Below the pieces are notes generated by a model. It was not told the origin of the DNA. It saw only the letters and a program-made list of their open reading frames with translations, and made no database searches. A stretch of 64,000 nt of DNA, taken from positions 1-64,000 of the forward strand of contig CAIYLH010000036.1 in the NCBI GenBank assembly GCA_903927005.1, read 5' to 3'. The stretch comes from an uncultured Pseudomonadota bacterium (lineage in GTDB: Bacteria > Pseudomonadota > Gammaproteobacteria > Steroidobacterales > Steroidobacteraceae). This document shows positions 1 through 9,099 of the stretch, in pieces; positions within the stretch are counted from its first letter, which is position 1, and every line of letters starts with the position of its first letter. A program made the translations under genes and the position numbers.

Positions 1-243
1 CCGGACACCTCGTCCGCGCAAGGCTAAGGATAGCGCGTGTCGGGGCGGCGGCATGAGCACCAGTTCTCGGAGCTTCAGCGTTCCTTGGTGGTTCCGCGTC
101 TGTCACTTGAGCCGAGGCGGAACTAGGCCGTCCCGAGGACGGTTTCGGGGTCCAAACTGACCCCGGCGCACTTACTGCGCACTTAAGCTGAGTCGGTCTG
201 GGTTGTGGGATGGGCCGATTGGCTCCTATCCCCCTGTTTATAT
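1..243. other. Non-coding stretch with tandem hairpins
   Basis: No credible protein-coding frame was found in the first 243 bases. The stretch holds three short perfect stem-loops packed end to end (described separately at 128-180). A possible fourth, imperfect stem forms between about 192 and 220. It lies downstream of tRNA-Pro as transcribed on the minus strand, so it could be the 3' trailer of that transcript or part of a gene that continues to the left of the window. Confidence 0.5.
128..180. other. Three consecutive perfect stem-loops, unknown structured element
   Basis: Three perfect inverted repeats follow each other almost without gaps. The first is CCGTCC-loop-GGACGG at 128-142. The second has CGGGGTC and GACCCCG arms at 146-165. 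The third has GCGCA and TGCGC arms at 166-180. The symmetry reads equally well on both strands, so the strand is unknown. No T-run follows, so a simple intrinsic terminator is not supported. It may be a small RNA, a processing region after tRNA-Pro or a protein-binding array. No known RNA family was recognised. Confidence 0.4.
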
Positions 244-320
244 TGGTCGGGGTGACAGGATTCGAACCTGCGACCTATACGTCCCGAACGTAGCGCTCTA
301 CCAGGCTGAGCTACACCCCG
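244..320 (-). tRNA. tRNA-Pro (anticodon CGG)
   Basis: The minus strand folds as a complete 77-nt cloverleaf with a 7-bp acceptor stem (CGGGGTG with CACCCCG), a D arm with the Pro-typical AGCCTGGTA loop, anticodon loop TTCGGGA (CGG at 284-286) and a TTCGAAT T loop. The 3' CCA is encoded at 244-246. Position 27/43 of the anticodon stem is an unpaired C/U. It lies 26 bases downstream of ispB on the same strand, so it may be co-transcribed with that gene. Confidence 0.96.
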
Positions 321-346
321 TCCTTATCTGCACCGGAACTATCAGA

Positions 347-1336
347 TCAGTACGAACGACTGACTGAAAACCCCGCCAGCTGCCTCAGCGCCTCTTTGTG
401 AACCGATTCGGGTATCGGCTCGAGAGCGGCGAGCGCTTGGTCTGCCTCGCGTTGAGCGAGCTGCGCAGTGTACGCAAGCCCCCCGGATGATTCAATCGCT
501 GCGATGACGGCGGGCAGATCTTCCAGCCCGCCCTGCTCGATGGCGCGGCGCAGGAGCGCCTGCTGGGCAGGGGTGCCGTTGCGCATGGCATGGATGATCG
601 GCAGCGTCGGCTTGCCTTCGGCAAGGTCGTCGCCGACGTTTTTGCCACGTTCTGCCGGATCGCCGCAGTAATCGAGCGAATCGTCGACCAGCTGAAAGGC
701 GTTGCCGAGATGCCGGCCGTAGTCGGTCAGGGCCTGCTCGATCGTGGGGCTTGCGCCGCACAGCACGGCCGCCACGGTGCCGCCGGCCTCAAATAGGCGC
801 GCGGTCTTGCGATAGATGACCTCCAGATAGCGGCTTTCGCTCGTATCCGGGTCGCCTGCATTCATCAGCTGCAGGACTTCGCCTTCTGCGATCACGTTGG
901 TCGCGTCGGACATAATTTCCATGACGCGCACGCTTTGCAGCCGCACCATCATCTGGAAGGAGCGGGAATACAGGAAGTCGCCGACCAGCACGCTGGCTGA
1001 GTTGCCCCAGACGGAATTTGCCGTGTGGCGGCCGCGCCGCTGGGCGGAGCCGTCGACGACGTCGTCGTGTAGCAGGGTCGCGGTATGGATCAGTTCGATG
1101 ACCACCGAGCCTAGGACCTGCGGCCCGAGTGCTGGCGCGCCTGCGGCCCGGGCCGCCAGCAGCACCATCAGGGGCCTGAGCCGCTTGCCGCCGGCGCCGA
1201 TGATGTATTCCGACACCTGATTCACCAGCAGGACGTCGCTGGCGAGTTCCCGACGAATCGTGGCGTCTGCTGCAGCCAGGTCGTCCTGGACGGTCAGCCG
1301 GAGGTCTTGGATCAGGGAGGGTTGTTGCGCCGCCAT
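347..1336 (-). CDS. ispB: Octaprenyl diphosphate synthase
   Basis: This is a trans-polyprenyl diphosphate synthase of 329 residues. It extends farnesyl diphosphate with isopentenyl diphosphate to make the side chain of ubiquinone or menaquinone. The first Asp-rich motif DDVVD lies at about residues 91-95, and the second, DDSLD, follows an FQLV segment near residue 215. GGKRLRP and the GKNVGDDLAEGKPTLP region are also present. It matches E. coli IspB closely along its length. The ATG at 1336 (MAAQQPS) is preferred because the 13 codons before it look unconserved, although no strong ribosome site is seen. It is transcribed away from rplU, as is usual for this locus. Confidence 0.95.
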   Translation of the reverse strand: MAAQQPSLIQDLRLTVQDDLAAADATIRRELASDVLLVNQVSEYIIGAGGKRLRPLMVLLAARAAGAPALGPQVLGSVVIELIHTATLLHDDVVDGSAQRRGRHTANSVWGNSASVLVGDFLYSRSFQMMVRLQSVRVMEIMSDATNVIAEGEVLQLMNAGDPDTSESRYLEVIYRKTARLFEAGGTVAAVLCGASPTIEQALTDYGRHLGNAFQLVDDSLDYCGDPAERGKNVGDDLAEGKPTLPIIHAMRNGTPAQQALLRRAIEQGGLEDLPAVIAAIESSGGLAYTAQLAQREADQALAALEPIPESVHKEALRQLAGFSVSRSY

Positions 1337-1393
1337 ATAGAGGGCGCATCGTACCGGCATTCCAGGTCGCAGCAAACGATCTTAAATGGGGGT

Positions 1394-1422
1394 TTGACGC
1401 AACCCTCTGGTGTCACTAGAAT
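1394..1422 (+). promoter_or_regulatory. Predicted sigma-70 promoter of rplU-rpmA
   Basis: A -35 box TTGACG (1394-1399) and a -10 box TAGAAT (1417-1422) are separated by exactly 17 bases. Transcription would start near 1430, giving a leader of about 70 nt before the rplU ATG. The spacing and box quality fit a strong housekeeping promoter for ribosomal protein genes. Confidence 0.75.
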
Positions 1423-1439
1423 TCGCGGTTCCTTTACGA

Positions 1440-1479
1440 CCGGCCCATTCGGCCGGCCCCCGGGGCCCCTGAGGCCCCC
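1440..1479 (+). promoter_or_regulatory. GC-rich double hairpin in the rplU leader
   Basis: The 5' leader between the predicted promoter and the rplU ribosome site can form two very stable stems. These are CCGGCC/GGCCGG at 1440-1456 and GGGGCC/GGCCCC at 1462-1478. They end just before the GAGG ribosome site at 1485. They may be a translational control element for L21, but a known L21 leader class cannot be assigned by eye. Confidence 0.4.
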
Positions 1480-1499
1480 GTTTCGAGGTGTTTTCGCAC

Positions 1500-1811
1500 A
1501 TGTTCGCGGTCATTCAAACCGGCGGTAAGCAGTACCGCGTCAGTGAAGGCTCGGTCCTTCGCATTGAGAAGCTCCCCGCCGATGCTGGCGCCACGGTCGA
1601 GTTCGGCGAGGTTCTGCTCGTCGGCGAGGGTGACAGCGTCAAGCTGGGCAAGCCCTTTATCGCTGGTGCCAAGGTTACGGCGACCATCCAGTCGCACGGT
1701 AAGTCTGCCAAGGTACGGATCGTTAAGTTCCGTCGCCGCAAGCACTACCTGCGCCAGAAGAATCATCGCCAGCAGTTCACCGAGGTCAAGGTGACCGGTA
1801 TCGTTGGCTGA
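1500..1811 (+). CDS. rplU: 50S ribosomal protein L21
   Basis: L21 is a 103-residue protein of the large ribosomal subunit that binds 23S rRNA; this is the same length as in E. coli. It opens with [14 protein letters not shown], the family signature, and ends with the basic [14 protein letters not shown] segment that contacts rRNA. The ATG at 1500 is supported by GAGG at 1485-1488. A GTG at 1488 in the same frame overlaps that ribosome site and is not the likely start. It is co-transcribed with rpmA, 28 bases downstream. Confidence 0.98.
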   Translation: MFAVIQTGGKQYRVSEGSVLRIEKLPADAGATVEFGEVLLVGEGDSVKLGKPFIAGAKVTATIQSHGKSAKVRIVKFRRRKHYLRQKNHRQQFTEVKVTGIVG

Positions 1812-1839
1812 ACTGAATTCAGATCCGGAGTTACTTTAG

Positions 1840-2097
1840 ATGGCACATAAAAAGGCAGGCGGCAGTACTAAGAACGGCCGCGATTCCCATTCCAAGCGCC
1901 TCGGCGTGAAGCTGTTCGGCGGCCAGGTGTGCCTGGCCGGCAACATCATCGTTCGCCAGCGCGGCACGTTGTACAAGGCGGGCCACAACGTGGGCGTCGG
2001 CACGGACCACACGTTGTTCGCGCTGACCCACGGCAAGGTGGCCTTCGCCAAGAAGGGCGCCATGCAGCGCACCTTCGTGAGCGTCGTCACCGAGTGA
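1840..2097 (+). CDS. rpmA: 50S ribosomal protein L27
   Basis: L27 sits near the peptidyl-transferase centre of the large ribosomal subunit. The 85-residue product has the classic [20 protein letters not shown] start, whose flexible N-terminus reaches the tRNA acceptor ends. The start is supported by a GGAG-type ribosome site about ten bases upstream. The gene ends shortly before a strong intrinsic terminator that closes the rplU-rpmA unit. Confidence 0.98.
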   Translation: MAHKKAGGSTKNGRDSHSKRLGVKLFGGQVCLAGNIIVRQRGTLYKAGHNVGVGTDHTLFALTHGKVAFAKKGAMQRTFVSVVTE

Positions 2098-2118
2098 CCG
2101 ACCGCCTTGCGGCGATTG

Positions 2119-2147
2119 AAAAACCCCGGCCCTGGCCGGGGTTTTTT
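2119..2147 (+). terminator. Rho-independent terminator after rpmA
   Basis: AAAACCCCGGCC pairs with GGCCGGGGTTTT around a tiny loop, followed by a run of T. This is a textbook intrinsic terminator 20 bases after rpmA. The A-run on the other arm means it could also work on the opposite strand. Confidence 0.92.
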
Positions 2148-2189
2148 GTTTCTGGCCTGCATTTCGGCCACTAGCGGTAGACTGCCCCC

Positions 2190-3236
2190 ATGAGATTCGT
2201 TGACGAAGCCCTGATGCGTGTCCAGGCCGGTAACGGCGGGCGCGGTTGCGCCAGTTTCCGGCGCGAGAAGTTCGTCGCTTTCGGCGGTCCCGATGGCGGC
2301 GACGGCGGCCTCGGTGGCACGGTCTACCTGCGCGCCAAGGAGGGTATCAATACCCTCGCGGATTTCCGCATCCAGCGCACCTTCAAGGCGCAGGTCGGTA
2401 CCGCAGGCAGTGGTAACGACTGCACGGGCAAGGGCGGCGACGACCTGTTTGTAGATGTTCCGGTCGGCACGACCGTGATGGATGACGAGACGCAGGAGCA
2501 GCTGGGCGACTTGCGGCTCGCCGGCGACATCGTGCTCGTCGCTCGCGGTGGCAAGGGCGGCTGGGGCAATACGCGCTTCAAGTCGAGCACCAACCGTACC
2601 CCGCGCAAGTCGATGCCCGGTCTGCCGGGCGAAAAGCGCCTGTTGCGGCTCGAAATGCGCGTGATCGCCGATGTCGGCCTGCTGGGCCTGCCGAATGCTG
2701 GCAAGTCGACCCTGATCCGTGCGGTCTCCGCCGCCCGTCCCAAGGTCGCCGACTACCCGTTTACCACCATGCACCCGAACCTCGGGGTGGTCAGTATCGG
2801 CATCAGTCGCAGTTTCGTGATGGCGGACATCCCCGGTTTGATCGAGGGCGCCGCAGAAGGGGCGGGTCTGGGTATCCGCTTCCTCAAGCATCTGCAGCGC
2901 ACCCGCGTGCTGCTGCACCTGGTCGACGTGCTGCCGCCGGATCCGGCGGCGGACCCGGTCAAGGATGCCCGCTCGATCATTGCCGAGCTCAAGAAGTTCA
3001 GTAAGGAACTGGCCACGCGCGAGCGTTGGCTGGTGCTGAACAAGCTCGACCTGCTGCCGCCGGCCGAGGGCGATGCGCTGTGCAAGGACATCGTCCGGCG
3101 ACTGCGCTGGAAGGGGCCGCTGTTCAGGATTTCGGCAGCGACGGGTGCTGGCACCCGCGAGCTGTGCGAGGCGCTGATGAGCCGGATCGAGGAAAAGGCA
3201 GCGCAAGAGGCGGCCGAGGCCGCTGACGCCCCCTGA
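2190..3236 (+). CDS. obgE: Obg-family GTPase ObgE/CgtA
   Basis: ObgE is a ribosome-associated GTPase involved in late 50S assembly and stress control. The 348-residue protein has the glycine-rich Obg fold at residues 1-158 (with the GGPDGGDGG motif). The G domain then follows, with P-loop GLPNAGKS near residue 167, switch region YPFTTMHPN, the DIPGL G3 motif and NKLD as G4. The C-terminal tail is short compared with E. coli ObgE. No clear ribosome site precedes the ATG. Instead a -10-like TAGACT (2178-2183) lies six bases before it, so the mRNA may be leaderless. It follows rpmA, the usual order. Confidence 0.97.
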   Translation: MRFVDEALMRVQAGNGGRGCASFRREKFVAFGGPDGGDGGLGGTVYLRAKEGINTLADFRIQRTFKAQVGTAGSGNDCTGKGGDDLFVDVPVGTTVMDDETQEQLGDLRLAGDIVLVARGGKGGWGNTRFKSSTNRTPRKSMPGLPGEKRLLRLEMRVIADVGLLGLPNAGKSTLIRAVSAARPKVADYPFTTMHPNLGVVSIGISRSFVMADIPGLIEGAAEGAGLGIRFLKHLQRTRVLLHLVDVLPPDPAADPVKDARSIIAELKKFSKELATRERWLVLNKLDLLPPAEGDALCKDIVRRLRWKGPLFRISAATGAGTRELCEALMSRIEEKAAQEAAEAADAP

Positions 3237-3243
3237 AAAAGCA

Positions 3244-3300
3244 ACGGGCCGGTCAATGACCGGCCCGTACGCTCAGCGCAGCCTCCCCGCGAGCGGGGAG
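3244..3300. terminator. Two hairpins between convergent obgE and rpsT
   Basis: A 25-base near-perfect palindrome (ACGGGCCGGTCA with its complement, 3244-3268) is followed by CTCCCCGC-GA-GCGGGGAG at 3283-3300. The first stem is preceded by A residues on the plus strand, which read as T after the stem on the minus strand. They sit in the 83-base gap between the ends of two convergent genes and probably stop transcription from both sides. Confidence 0.7.
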
Positions 3301-3319
3301 GGTGCCACCCAAGTCTTTG

Positions 3320-3583
3320 TTACTTGAGCGCCTTCACGAGCGCCGACAGGCGGCTCTTGTGGCGGGCAGCCGTGCTGCGGTGGATGATGCCCTTGTTGAC
3401 CATCGAGTCGATGACCGGGGTGGCGGCCGTGACCGCTGCCTGGGCGCCGGTCTTTTCACCGGTCTCGATGGCGCTACGCGCCTTTTTGATGGCGGTACGC
3501 ATCTTCGAACGCAGCGTCATATTGTGCGCGCGGCGCACGACAGCCTGACGGGCGCGCTTCTCTGCGGACTTGATGTTGGCCAA
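3320..3583 (-). CDS. rpsT: 30S ribosomal protein S20
   Basis: S20 is an 87-residue, lysine- and arginine-rich primary 16S rRNA binding protein, recognisable from MANIKSAEKRARQA and the C-terminal STAARHKSRLSA helix. The start codon is TTG (3581-3583), and GGAG lies 7 bases upstream of it. The E. coli rpsT gene also starts with UUG, and there the weak start is part of S20 autoregulation. Finding the same start here suggests the control is conserved. It is a single-gene unit with its own promoter and a terminator shared with obgE. Confidence 0.97.
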   Translation of the reverse strand: MANIKSAEKRARQAVVRRAHNMTLRSKMRTAIKKARSAIETGEKTGAQAAVTAATPVIDSMVNKGIIHRSTAARHKSRLSALVKALK

Positions 3584-3624
3584 GGCGGAACTCCGAGAAT
3601 AGGGATGTCGAAACTAAGCCCGCT

Positions 3625-3653
3625 ATTCTGATGATTATTGGATTTTCTGTCAA
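3625..3653 (-). promoter_or_regulatory. Predicted sigma-70 promoter of rpsT
   Basis: Read on the minus strand, a perfect -35 TTGACA (3648-3653) and a -10 CAGAAT (3625-3630) are spaced by 17 bases. The start would fall near 3618, leaving a leader of about 35 nt before the TTG start of rpsT. Confidence 0.8.
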
Positions 3654-3733
3654 TTTTGACTGCAGCGGCCCCCGTCGACGGTCCGGCCAGCCGGTATAGT
3701 GCCCGACCGAACCCCTCTGGAATCGCCTAAAAG

Positions 3734-5290
3734 ATGAAGGGCAGCTTCCTCCGCAGTACCTCGATCGTAGGGGCCATGACCCTGCTGTCGCGCGTTTCGG
3801 GCCTGGTCCGCGACATGATGTATTCGCGCATGTTCGGCACCAGTCCGGCGATGGAGGCGTTCCTGGTCGCCTTCAAGATCCCCAATTTCCTGCGCCGGAT
3901 CACCGGTGAGGGGGCGTTCTCGCAGGCCTTCGTGCCGGTGGTGTCCGAGTACAAGCTCAAACGCGAGCATGCCGAGGTCGATGCGCTCGTGGCCGGGGTC
4001 AGCGGCACCCTGGGCCTGTTGCTGTTCGTGGCGACCGCGATCGGCGTGCTCGCGGCTCCGGTGGTGATCTTCCTGTACGCGCCGGGCTTCGAATCCAGCG
4101 GTGACCGCCACGACCTCGCGGTCGAAATGTTCCGCTGGATGTTCCCGTACATCTTCTTCATCTCGCTGACGGCGCTAGGCGCGGGCGTGCTGAACACCTA
4201 CGGGCGCTTCGGCACCGCAGCTTTCAATTCGGTGATCCTGAACGTCGTGATGATCGTGTTCGCCACCTGGATTGCGCCGCATTTCGCGCGGCCCGGCATC
4301 GGGCTTGCGGTCGGCGTCTTCGTGGCTGGCGTCATCCAGCTGATCGCGCAGTTCCGCGGTCTGTCGCGGCTCGGGCTGCTCAGCTGGCCGCGCTGGGCCT
4401 GGCGTGATCCGGGCGTGCGCCGGATCGGCAAGCTGATGCTGCCGGGGATCTTCGGCTCCTCGGTGGCGCAGGTCTCGCTGCTGCTCGACACCTGGGTGGC
4501 GTCGTTCCTGCTGGCCGGCAGTTTTTCGTGGATGTACTACGCCGACCGGCTGGTCGAGTTCCCGATGGGCGTCTTCTCGATTGCGCTGGCGACGGTGATT
4601 CTGCCGGGCCTGTCGGCTCATCATGCCGCGGCCTCGCCGGAGCGCTTCAACGCGACGCTGGACTGGGCGCTGCGACTGACGTGCCTCGTCTCGCTGCCGG
4701 CCGCCGTGGGCCTGCTGATGCTGGCAGGTCCGCTGATCGCCGCTATCTATGGCTATGGCAAGTTCGGCGCCCGCGACGTGGACATGGCCAGCTACGCGCT
4801 GATGGCTTATTCGCTGGGCCTGATGGGCTTTAGCCTGGTCAAGGTGCTGGCGCCGGGCTACTTCGCCCGCCAGGACACCCGCGGGCCGGTGCGGATCGGG
4901 ATCATTGCCCTGTCGGTCAACATTGCCTTCAACCTGGTTGTGGTCGTGCCGGCCAGCCGGCTCGGCTTCCCGGCCCCGCATGCGCTGCTGGCGCTGGCAA
5001 CGGGCCTTGGCGCCTACGTGAACACCTGGCTGCTCTACCGCGGGCTGGTTAAGTCGGGGGTCTACGTCCCTACAGCGCGTTGGCGGCAGTTCGCCTGGCA
5101 GATGCTGGCCGCCAACCTCGCGATGGCGGCCTTTCTGTGGTGGGCGTCTGGCGGCTGGTCCGAGTGGGTTGCCTGGCGGGCCACTGCGCGGATCTTCCGG
5201 CTGGCCCTGTGTGTTGCTGGCGGCGGCGGCGTCTATGCCGCCGTCCTCTGGCTCACAGGGCTGCGGCTTCGGGATCTCCGGGCCGTATAA
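3734..5290 (+). CDS. murJ: Lipid II flippase MurJ
   Basis: MurJ moves lipid II across the inner membrane for peptidoglycan synthesis. The 518-residue protein is almost entirely hydrophobic, with about 14 predicted membrane spans in the MOP exporter fold. It carries the family signature near the N-terminus (SRVSGLVRDMMYSRMFGTS) and the GEGAFSQAFVPV motif. The length matches E. coli MurJ (511). The ATG follows a short A-rich stretch without a strong ribosome site. It is divergent from rpsT and upstream of ribF, a conserved order. Confidence 0.96.
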   Translation: MKGSFLRSTSIVGAMTLLSRVSGLVRDMMYSRMFGTSPAMEAFLVAFKIPNFLRRITGEGAFSQAFVPVVSEYKLKREHAEVDALVAGVSGTLGLLLFVATAIGVLAAPVVIFLYAPGFESSGDRHDLAVEMFRWMFPYIFFISLTALGAGVLNTYGRFGTAAFNSVILNVVMIVFATWIAPHFARPGIGLAVGVFVAGVIQLIAQFRGLSRLGLLSWPRWAWRDPGVRRIGKLMLPGIFGSSVAQVSLLLDTWVASFLLAGSFSWMYYADRLVEFPMGVFSIALATVILPGLSAHHAAASPERFNATLDWALRLTCLVSLPAAVGLLMLAGPLIAAIYGYGKFGARDVDMASYALMAYSLGLMGFSLVKVLAPGYFARQDTRGPVRIGIIALSVNIAFNLVVVVPASRLGFPAPHALLALATGLGAYVNTWLLYRGLVKSGVYVPTARWRQFAWQMLAANLAMAAFLWWASGGWSEWVAWRATARIFRLALCVAGGGGVYAAVLWLTGLRLRDLRAV

Positions 5291-5325
5291 TCTCAAGGTT
5301 TTGGGCACGCCGGATCCGGCTACTG

Positions 5326-6264
5326 ATGCAACTTTTTCGCGGACTTTCCCACTGCCGAGCTGACGATCGCGGCGTCGCGGTCGCGATCGGCAATTTTGAC
5401 GGCGTTCACCGCGGCCACCAGGCGCTGGTGGCGGCCGCGTGCGCGCAGGCCGCCGTGAGCGGTGCCCGCGTCGGCGTGCTGACATTCGAGCCCCATCCGC
5501 GCGAGTTCCTCGACCCCGCCGGTGCCCCGGCGCGGCTGATGCGCCTGTCCGAGAAGGTCGCCGCCCTCGAGGCGCTCGGCGTCGAGCAGCTGGTGGTGAT
5601 GCGGTTTGATGCCCGGCTGCAAGGCCAGAGTCCTGATCAGTTCGTGCGCGAGGTGCTGGCCGAGGGTCTGGGCGCCCGTCACGTGGTGGTCGGCGAGGGC
5701 TTCCGCTATGGCTGCCGCCGGGCGGGCACGGTTGAGTCGTTGTGCAACGCCGGCGCGGCGCTGGGTTTTGGCGTTGTCGCCTTACCCAGCGTGCAGGTCG
5801 ACGAGGGCCGGGTCTCCAGCACGCGCGTTCGCGCCGCGCTCGCGGCCGGCGACCTGCAAGCGGCGCGCAGGCTGCTCGGTCGCGACTATTCGATTACCGG
5901 CCGGGTCGTGCCAGGGAAGCGTCTGGGTCGGGAGCTGGGCTACCCGACGGCGAACTTTCGCCTGCACCCCTCGGCGATCGCGCTGCGCGGTATCTACGCG
6001 GTGCGGGTGCAGGGCATCGCCGGGCGCCCCGCGGCGGCAGCGGTCGCCTCGCTCGGCACGCGGCCGACCGTCGGCGGCATCGAGCCGCTGCTCGAGGTAC
6101 ACCTTTTCGATTTCCAGGGCGACCTCTATGGGCAGCGCTTGTCCGTTGAGTTCGTCGAGCGCCTGCGCGACGAGGAACACTTTCCGTCGCTGGAGGCCCT
6201 GGTGATACAGATGCACGCGGACGCAACCCGCGCCCGTGAGATCCTTGCGGCCCGCGCCGCCTGA
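5326..6264 (+). CDS. ribF: Bifunctional riboflavin kinase/FAD synthetase
   Basis: RibF phosphorylates riboflavin to FMN and adenylates FMN to FAD. The 312-residue protein has an N-terminal nucleotidyltransferase domain ([11 protein letters not shown] near residue 23, and the SSTRVRAAL motif near 165). The C-terminal riboflavin kinase domain holds GYPTANF near residue 208. The ATG at 5326 is chosen because homology begins there (MQLFRGLSH). The open frame extends upstream into murJ, but that part has no family resemblance. A TATAAT at 5285-5290 overlapping the murJ stop could serve as a -10 box, with a poor -35. Confidence 0.96.
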   Translation: MQLFRGLSHCRADDRGVAVAIGNFDGVHRGHQALVAAACAQAAVSGARVGVLTFEPHPREFLDPAGAPARLMRLSEKVAALEALGVEQLVVMRFDARLQGQSPDQFVREVLAEGLGARHVVVGEGFRYGCRRAGTVESLCNAGAALGFGVVALPSVQVDEGRVSSTRVRAALAAGDLQAARRLLGRDYSITGRVVPGKRLGRELGYPTANFRLHPSAIALRGIYAVRVQGIAGRPAAAAVASLGTRPTVGGIEPLLEVHLFDFQGDLYGQRLSVEFVERLRDEEHFPSLEALVIQMHADATRAREILAARAA

Positions 6265-6275
6265 CGAGAGCCCTA

Positions 6276-9099
6276 GTGGACTACAAGCAAACGATCAATC
6301 TGCCGCAGACCGACTTCCCGATGAAGGCGGATCTGGCTAACCGTGAGCCGCGCTGGCTAGAGTTCTGGCGCAGTCGCGACATCTACCGGCAGCTGCGCGA
6401 GGTTGGCCGCGGCCGGCCGAAGTTCATCCTCGCCGACGGTCCGCCGTACGCCAACGGCTCGATCCATATCGGCCACGCGGTCAACAAGATCCTCAAGGAT
6501 ATTATCGTCAAGTCGCGCACGCTCGACGGCTTCGACGCGCCGTACGTGCCCGGCTGGGATTGCCATGGGCTGCCGATCGAGCATCAGGTCGAGAAGACCT
6601 ACGGTCGCGTCGGCGGCAAGCTCGACGCGAAGGCGTTCCGTGCCGCGTGCCGCGAGTTCGCGGCCAAGCAGGTCGCCGGCCAGAAGGCCGACTTCATCCG
6701 GCTGGGCGTGATCGGCGATTGGGATGACCCGTACCTGACGATGGCGCCAGGCTATGAGGCCGCGCAGCTGCGGGCGTTTGCGCGCATCTACGAGCGCGGC
6801 CACGTGATCAAGGGCTACAAGCCGGTGCACTGGTGTCTCGACTGCCGCTCCTCGCTCGCCGAGGCTGAGGTCGAGTACGAGGAGCGCACCAGCCCCAGCA
6901 TCGATGTGCGTTACGCAGTGGTTGACCTGGCTGACCTTGCGCGGCGTACCGGGCTTGCTGCTACCGCCCTGGGTGGCGCGAGCGTCGCGATCTGGACGAC
7001 AACGCCGTGGACGCTGCCTGCCAGCCAGGCGGTCACCGTGCATCCGGAGTTCGAGTACGTGGTGCTGTCGGCCGCAGGTCCCTCCGGCACCGAGGTGCTG
7101 ATTGTCGCGGCGGACCTGACTGCTGCGGTTGTCAGCCGCGCGGGGCTTGAGTCGACGACCGAGCTTGTGCGCGTCAAGGGTGCGGCGCTGGAGGGGCTGC
7201 AGCTTCACCACCCGTTCTACGAGCGGGTGGTGCCGGTTATCCTCGGTGAGCACGTCACGCTCGACGCCGGCACCGGCGTTGTACACACCGCGCCGGGTCA
7301 CGGCCTCGACGACTACATCGTCGGCCAGCGCTACGGCTTGCCGGTGGACAACCCGGTGGGGGGTGACGGCCGCTTCGTGGCGGGGACGGCACTGTTCGAG
7401 GGCGTGGCGGTATTCGACGCCAATCCCAAGGTCGTCGAGGTATTGGCGACTGCCGGCCGGCTGCTGTCACATGCGCCATACCGGCACAGCTACCCGCACT
7501 GCTGGCGTCACAAGAGCCCGGTGATCTTTCGCGCGACGCCGCAGTGGTTCATCAGCATGGAGAAGGCGGGTCTGCGCGCGCACGCGCTCGCTGAGATCAG
7601 GCGCGTCAATTGGCTGCCGGGTTGGGGCGAGCAGCGCATCCTGGGCATGATCGAGACGCGCCCCGACTGGTGCATCTCGCGTCAGCGCACCTGGGGCGTG
7701 CCGATCCCCGCTGTTCTTGAATCGCCACAGCGGCGAGCCGCACCCACGCACGCTCGAGCTGATCGAGGCGGTGGCGATGCGTGTGCAGACGGGCGGCATC
7801 GACGCCTGGTTCGACCTGGATCCTGCCGAGTTGCTCGGCGCCGAGGCGGCCGACTACGACAAGTCCACCGATGTCATGGACGTCTGGGTGGACTCCGGCG
7901 TCAGCCACTGGTGCGTCACCGACCAGCGTCCCGAGCTGCGCTCGCCGGCAGACTTGTACCTCGAGGGCTCCGACCAGCATCGCGGCTGGTTCCATTCGTC
8001 GCTGCTGACCTCGGTCGCGATGCATGAGCATGCGCCGTATCGTGGCGTGGTGACCCACGGCTTCGCGGTCGACGACAAGGGACGCAAGATGTCCAAGTCG
8101 CTCGGCAACACCGTCGTGCCGCAGAAGGTGATCAGCTCGCTCGGCGCGGACGTGCTGCGCCTGTGGGTTGCAGCGACCGATTACGCCAACGAGATGAGCG
8201 TCTCGGACGAGATCCTCAAGCGCATGGCGGATTCGTATCGCCGCATGCGTAACACGGTGCGCTTCCTGCTCGGCAACCTCGCCGGCTTCGATCCGGCGGC
8301 GCATGCGCTGCCCGTCGACGAGCTGGTCGAGCTCGATCGCTGGGCGATCGGTCGTGCCGCGGCGCTGCAGGAGGAGCTGCTGACGGCCTACCGCAACTAC
8401 GAGTTCCACCTGATCTACCAGAAGGTCCACAACTTCTGCGTGGTCGATCTCGGCTCGTTCTATCTGGATGTGCTCAAGGACCGCCTGTACACGATGGGTA
8501 GTGACAGCCGCGGCCGGCGCTCCGCGCAGACGGCGCTATGGCACCTTGCCGAGGCGATGGTCCGTTGGCTCGCGCCGATCCTGAGCTTCACGGCCGAGGA
8601 GATCTGGCACTCGCTACCGGCGCTCGCCGACCGGCCTGCCTCGGTGCTGTTCGCGCAGTGGCATGTGCTGCCGGTGCCGGCCGCGGCCACAGACGTGAAC
8701 TGGGAGGCGGTGGTCGCGCTCAAGGGTGAGGTCAGCCGTGCGCTGGAAGTGCTGCGCACCCAAGGTCAGATCGGCGGTCCGCTCGACGCCATTGTCGAGG
8801 TCTGGGCGGATCCGATCCAGCACGCGCAGCTCGCCCCGCTCGGTGACGAGCTGCGCTTCGCGCTGATCACGTCCGAGGCGCACCTGCATCCGGCCGATGG
8901 TCGGCCGGCCGACGCGCTGCCGGCCGCCAGCGTCGCGAAGGAGGGCGTCTGGATCGCAGTGCGCCCCAGCACTGAACGCAAGTGCGTGCGCTGCTGGAGC
9001 CTGCGTGCAGACGTTGGTGGCAATCCACAGCACCCGGAAATCTGTACTCGCTGCGCTGGCAACGTCGAGGGCCCGGGCGAGACGCGGAGGTACGCATGA
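6276..9099 (+). pseudogene. ileS: Isoleucyl-tRNA synthetase, interrupted by one frameshift
   Basis: The gene encodes class I IleRS, which charges tRNA-Ile. The first part (6276 to about 7706) carries HIGH at residues 64-67 and the editing domain. The second part (from about 7710, in the next frame) carries GRKMSKS and a C-terminal zinc site (CVRC...CTRC). After WGVPIP the reading frame must shift by one base to continue with [12 protein letters not shown]. Removing one C from CCCC at 7706-7709 restores a single protein of about 940 residues, the normal length. ileS is essential and otherwise intact, so a base-calling error is most likely. The start is GTG, 12 bases after ribF. Confidence 0.9.

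Noticed and set aside
1836-3206. 456-residue open frame on the minus strand over rpmA and obgE
   Set aside because: It is the antisense shadow of two highly conserved genes, with low-complexity Arg/His/Ala content and no recognisable domain.
4175-5485. 436-residue minus-strand frame opposite murJ and ribF
   Set aside because: GC-rich antisense frame with no family features; murJ and ribF explain the DNA fully.
7700-7720. Programmed ribosomal frameshift in ileS
   Set aside because: No slippery heptamer or downstream pseudoknot is evident, and IleRS is not known to use frameshifting; an extra base is simpler.
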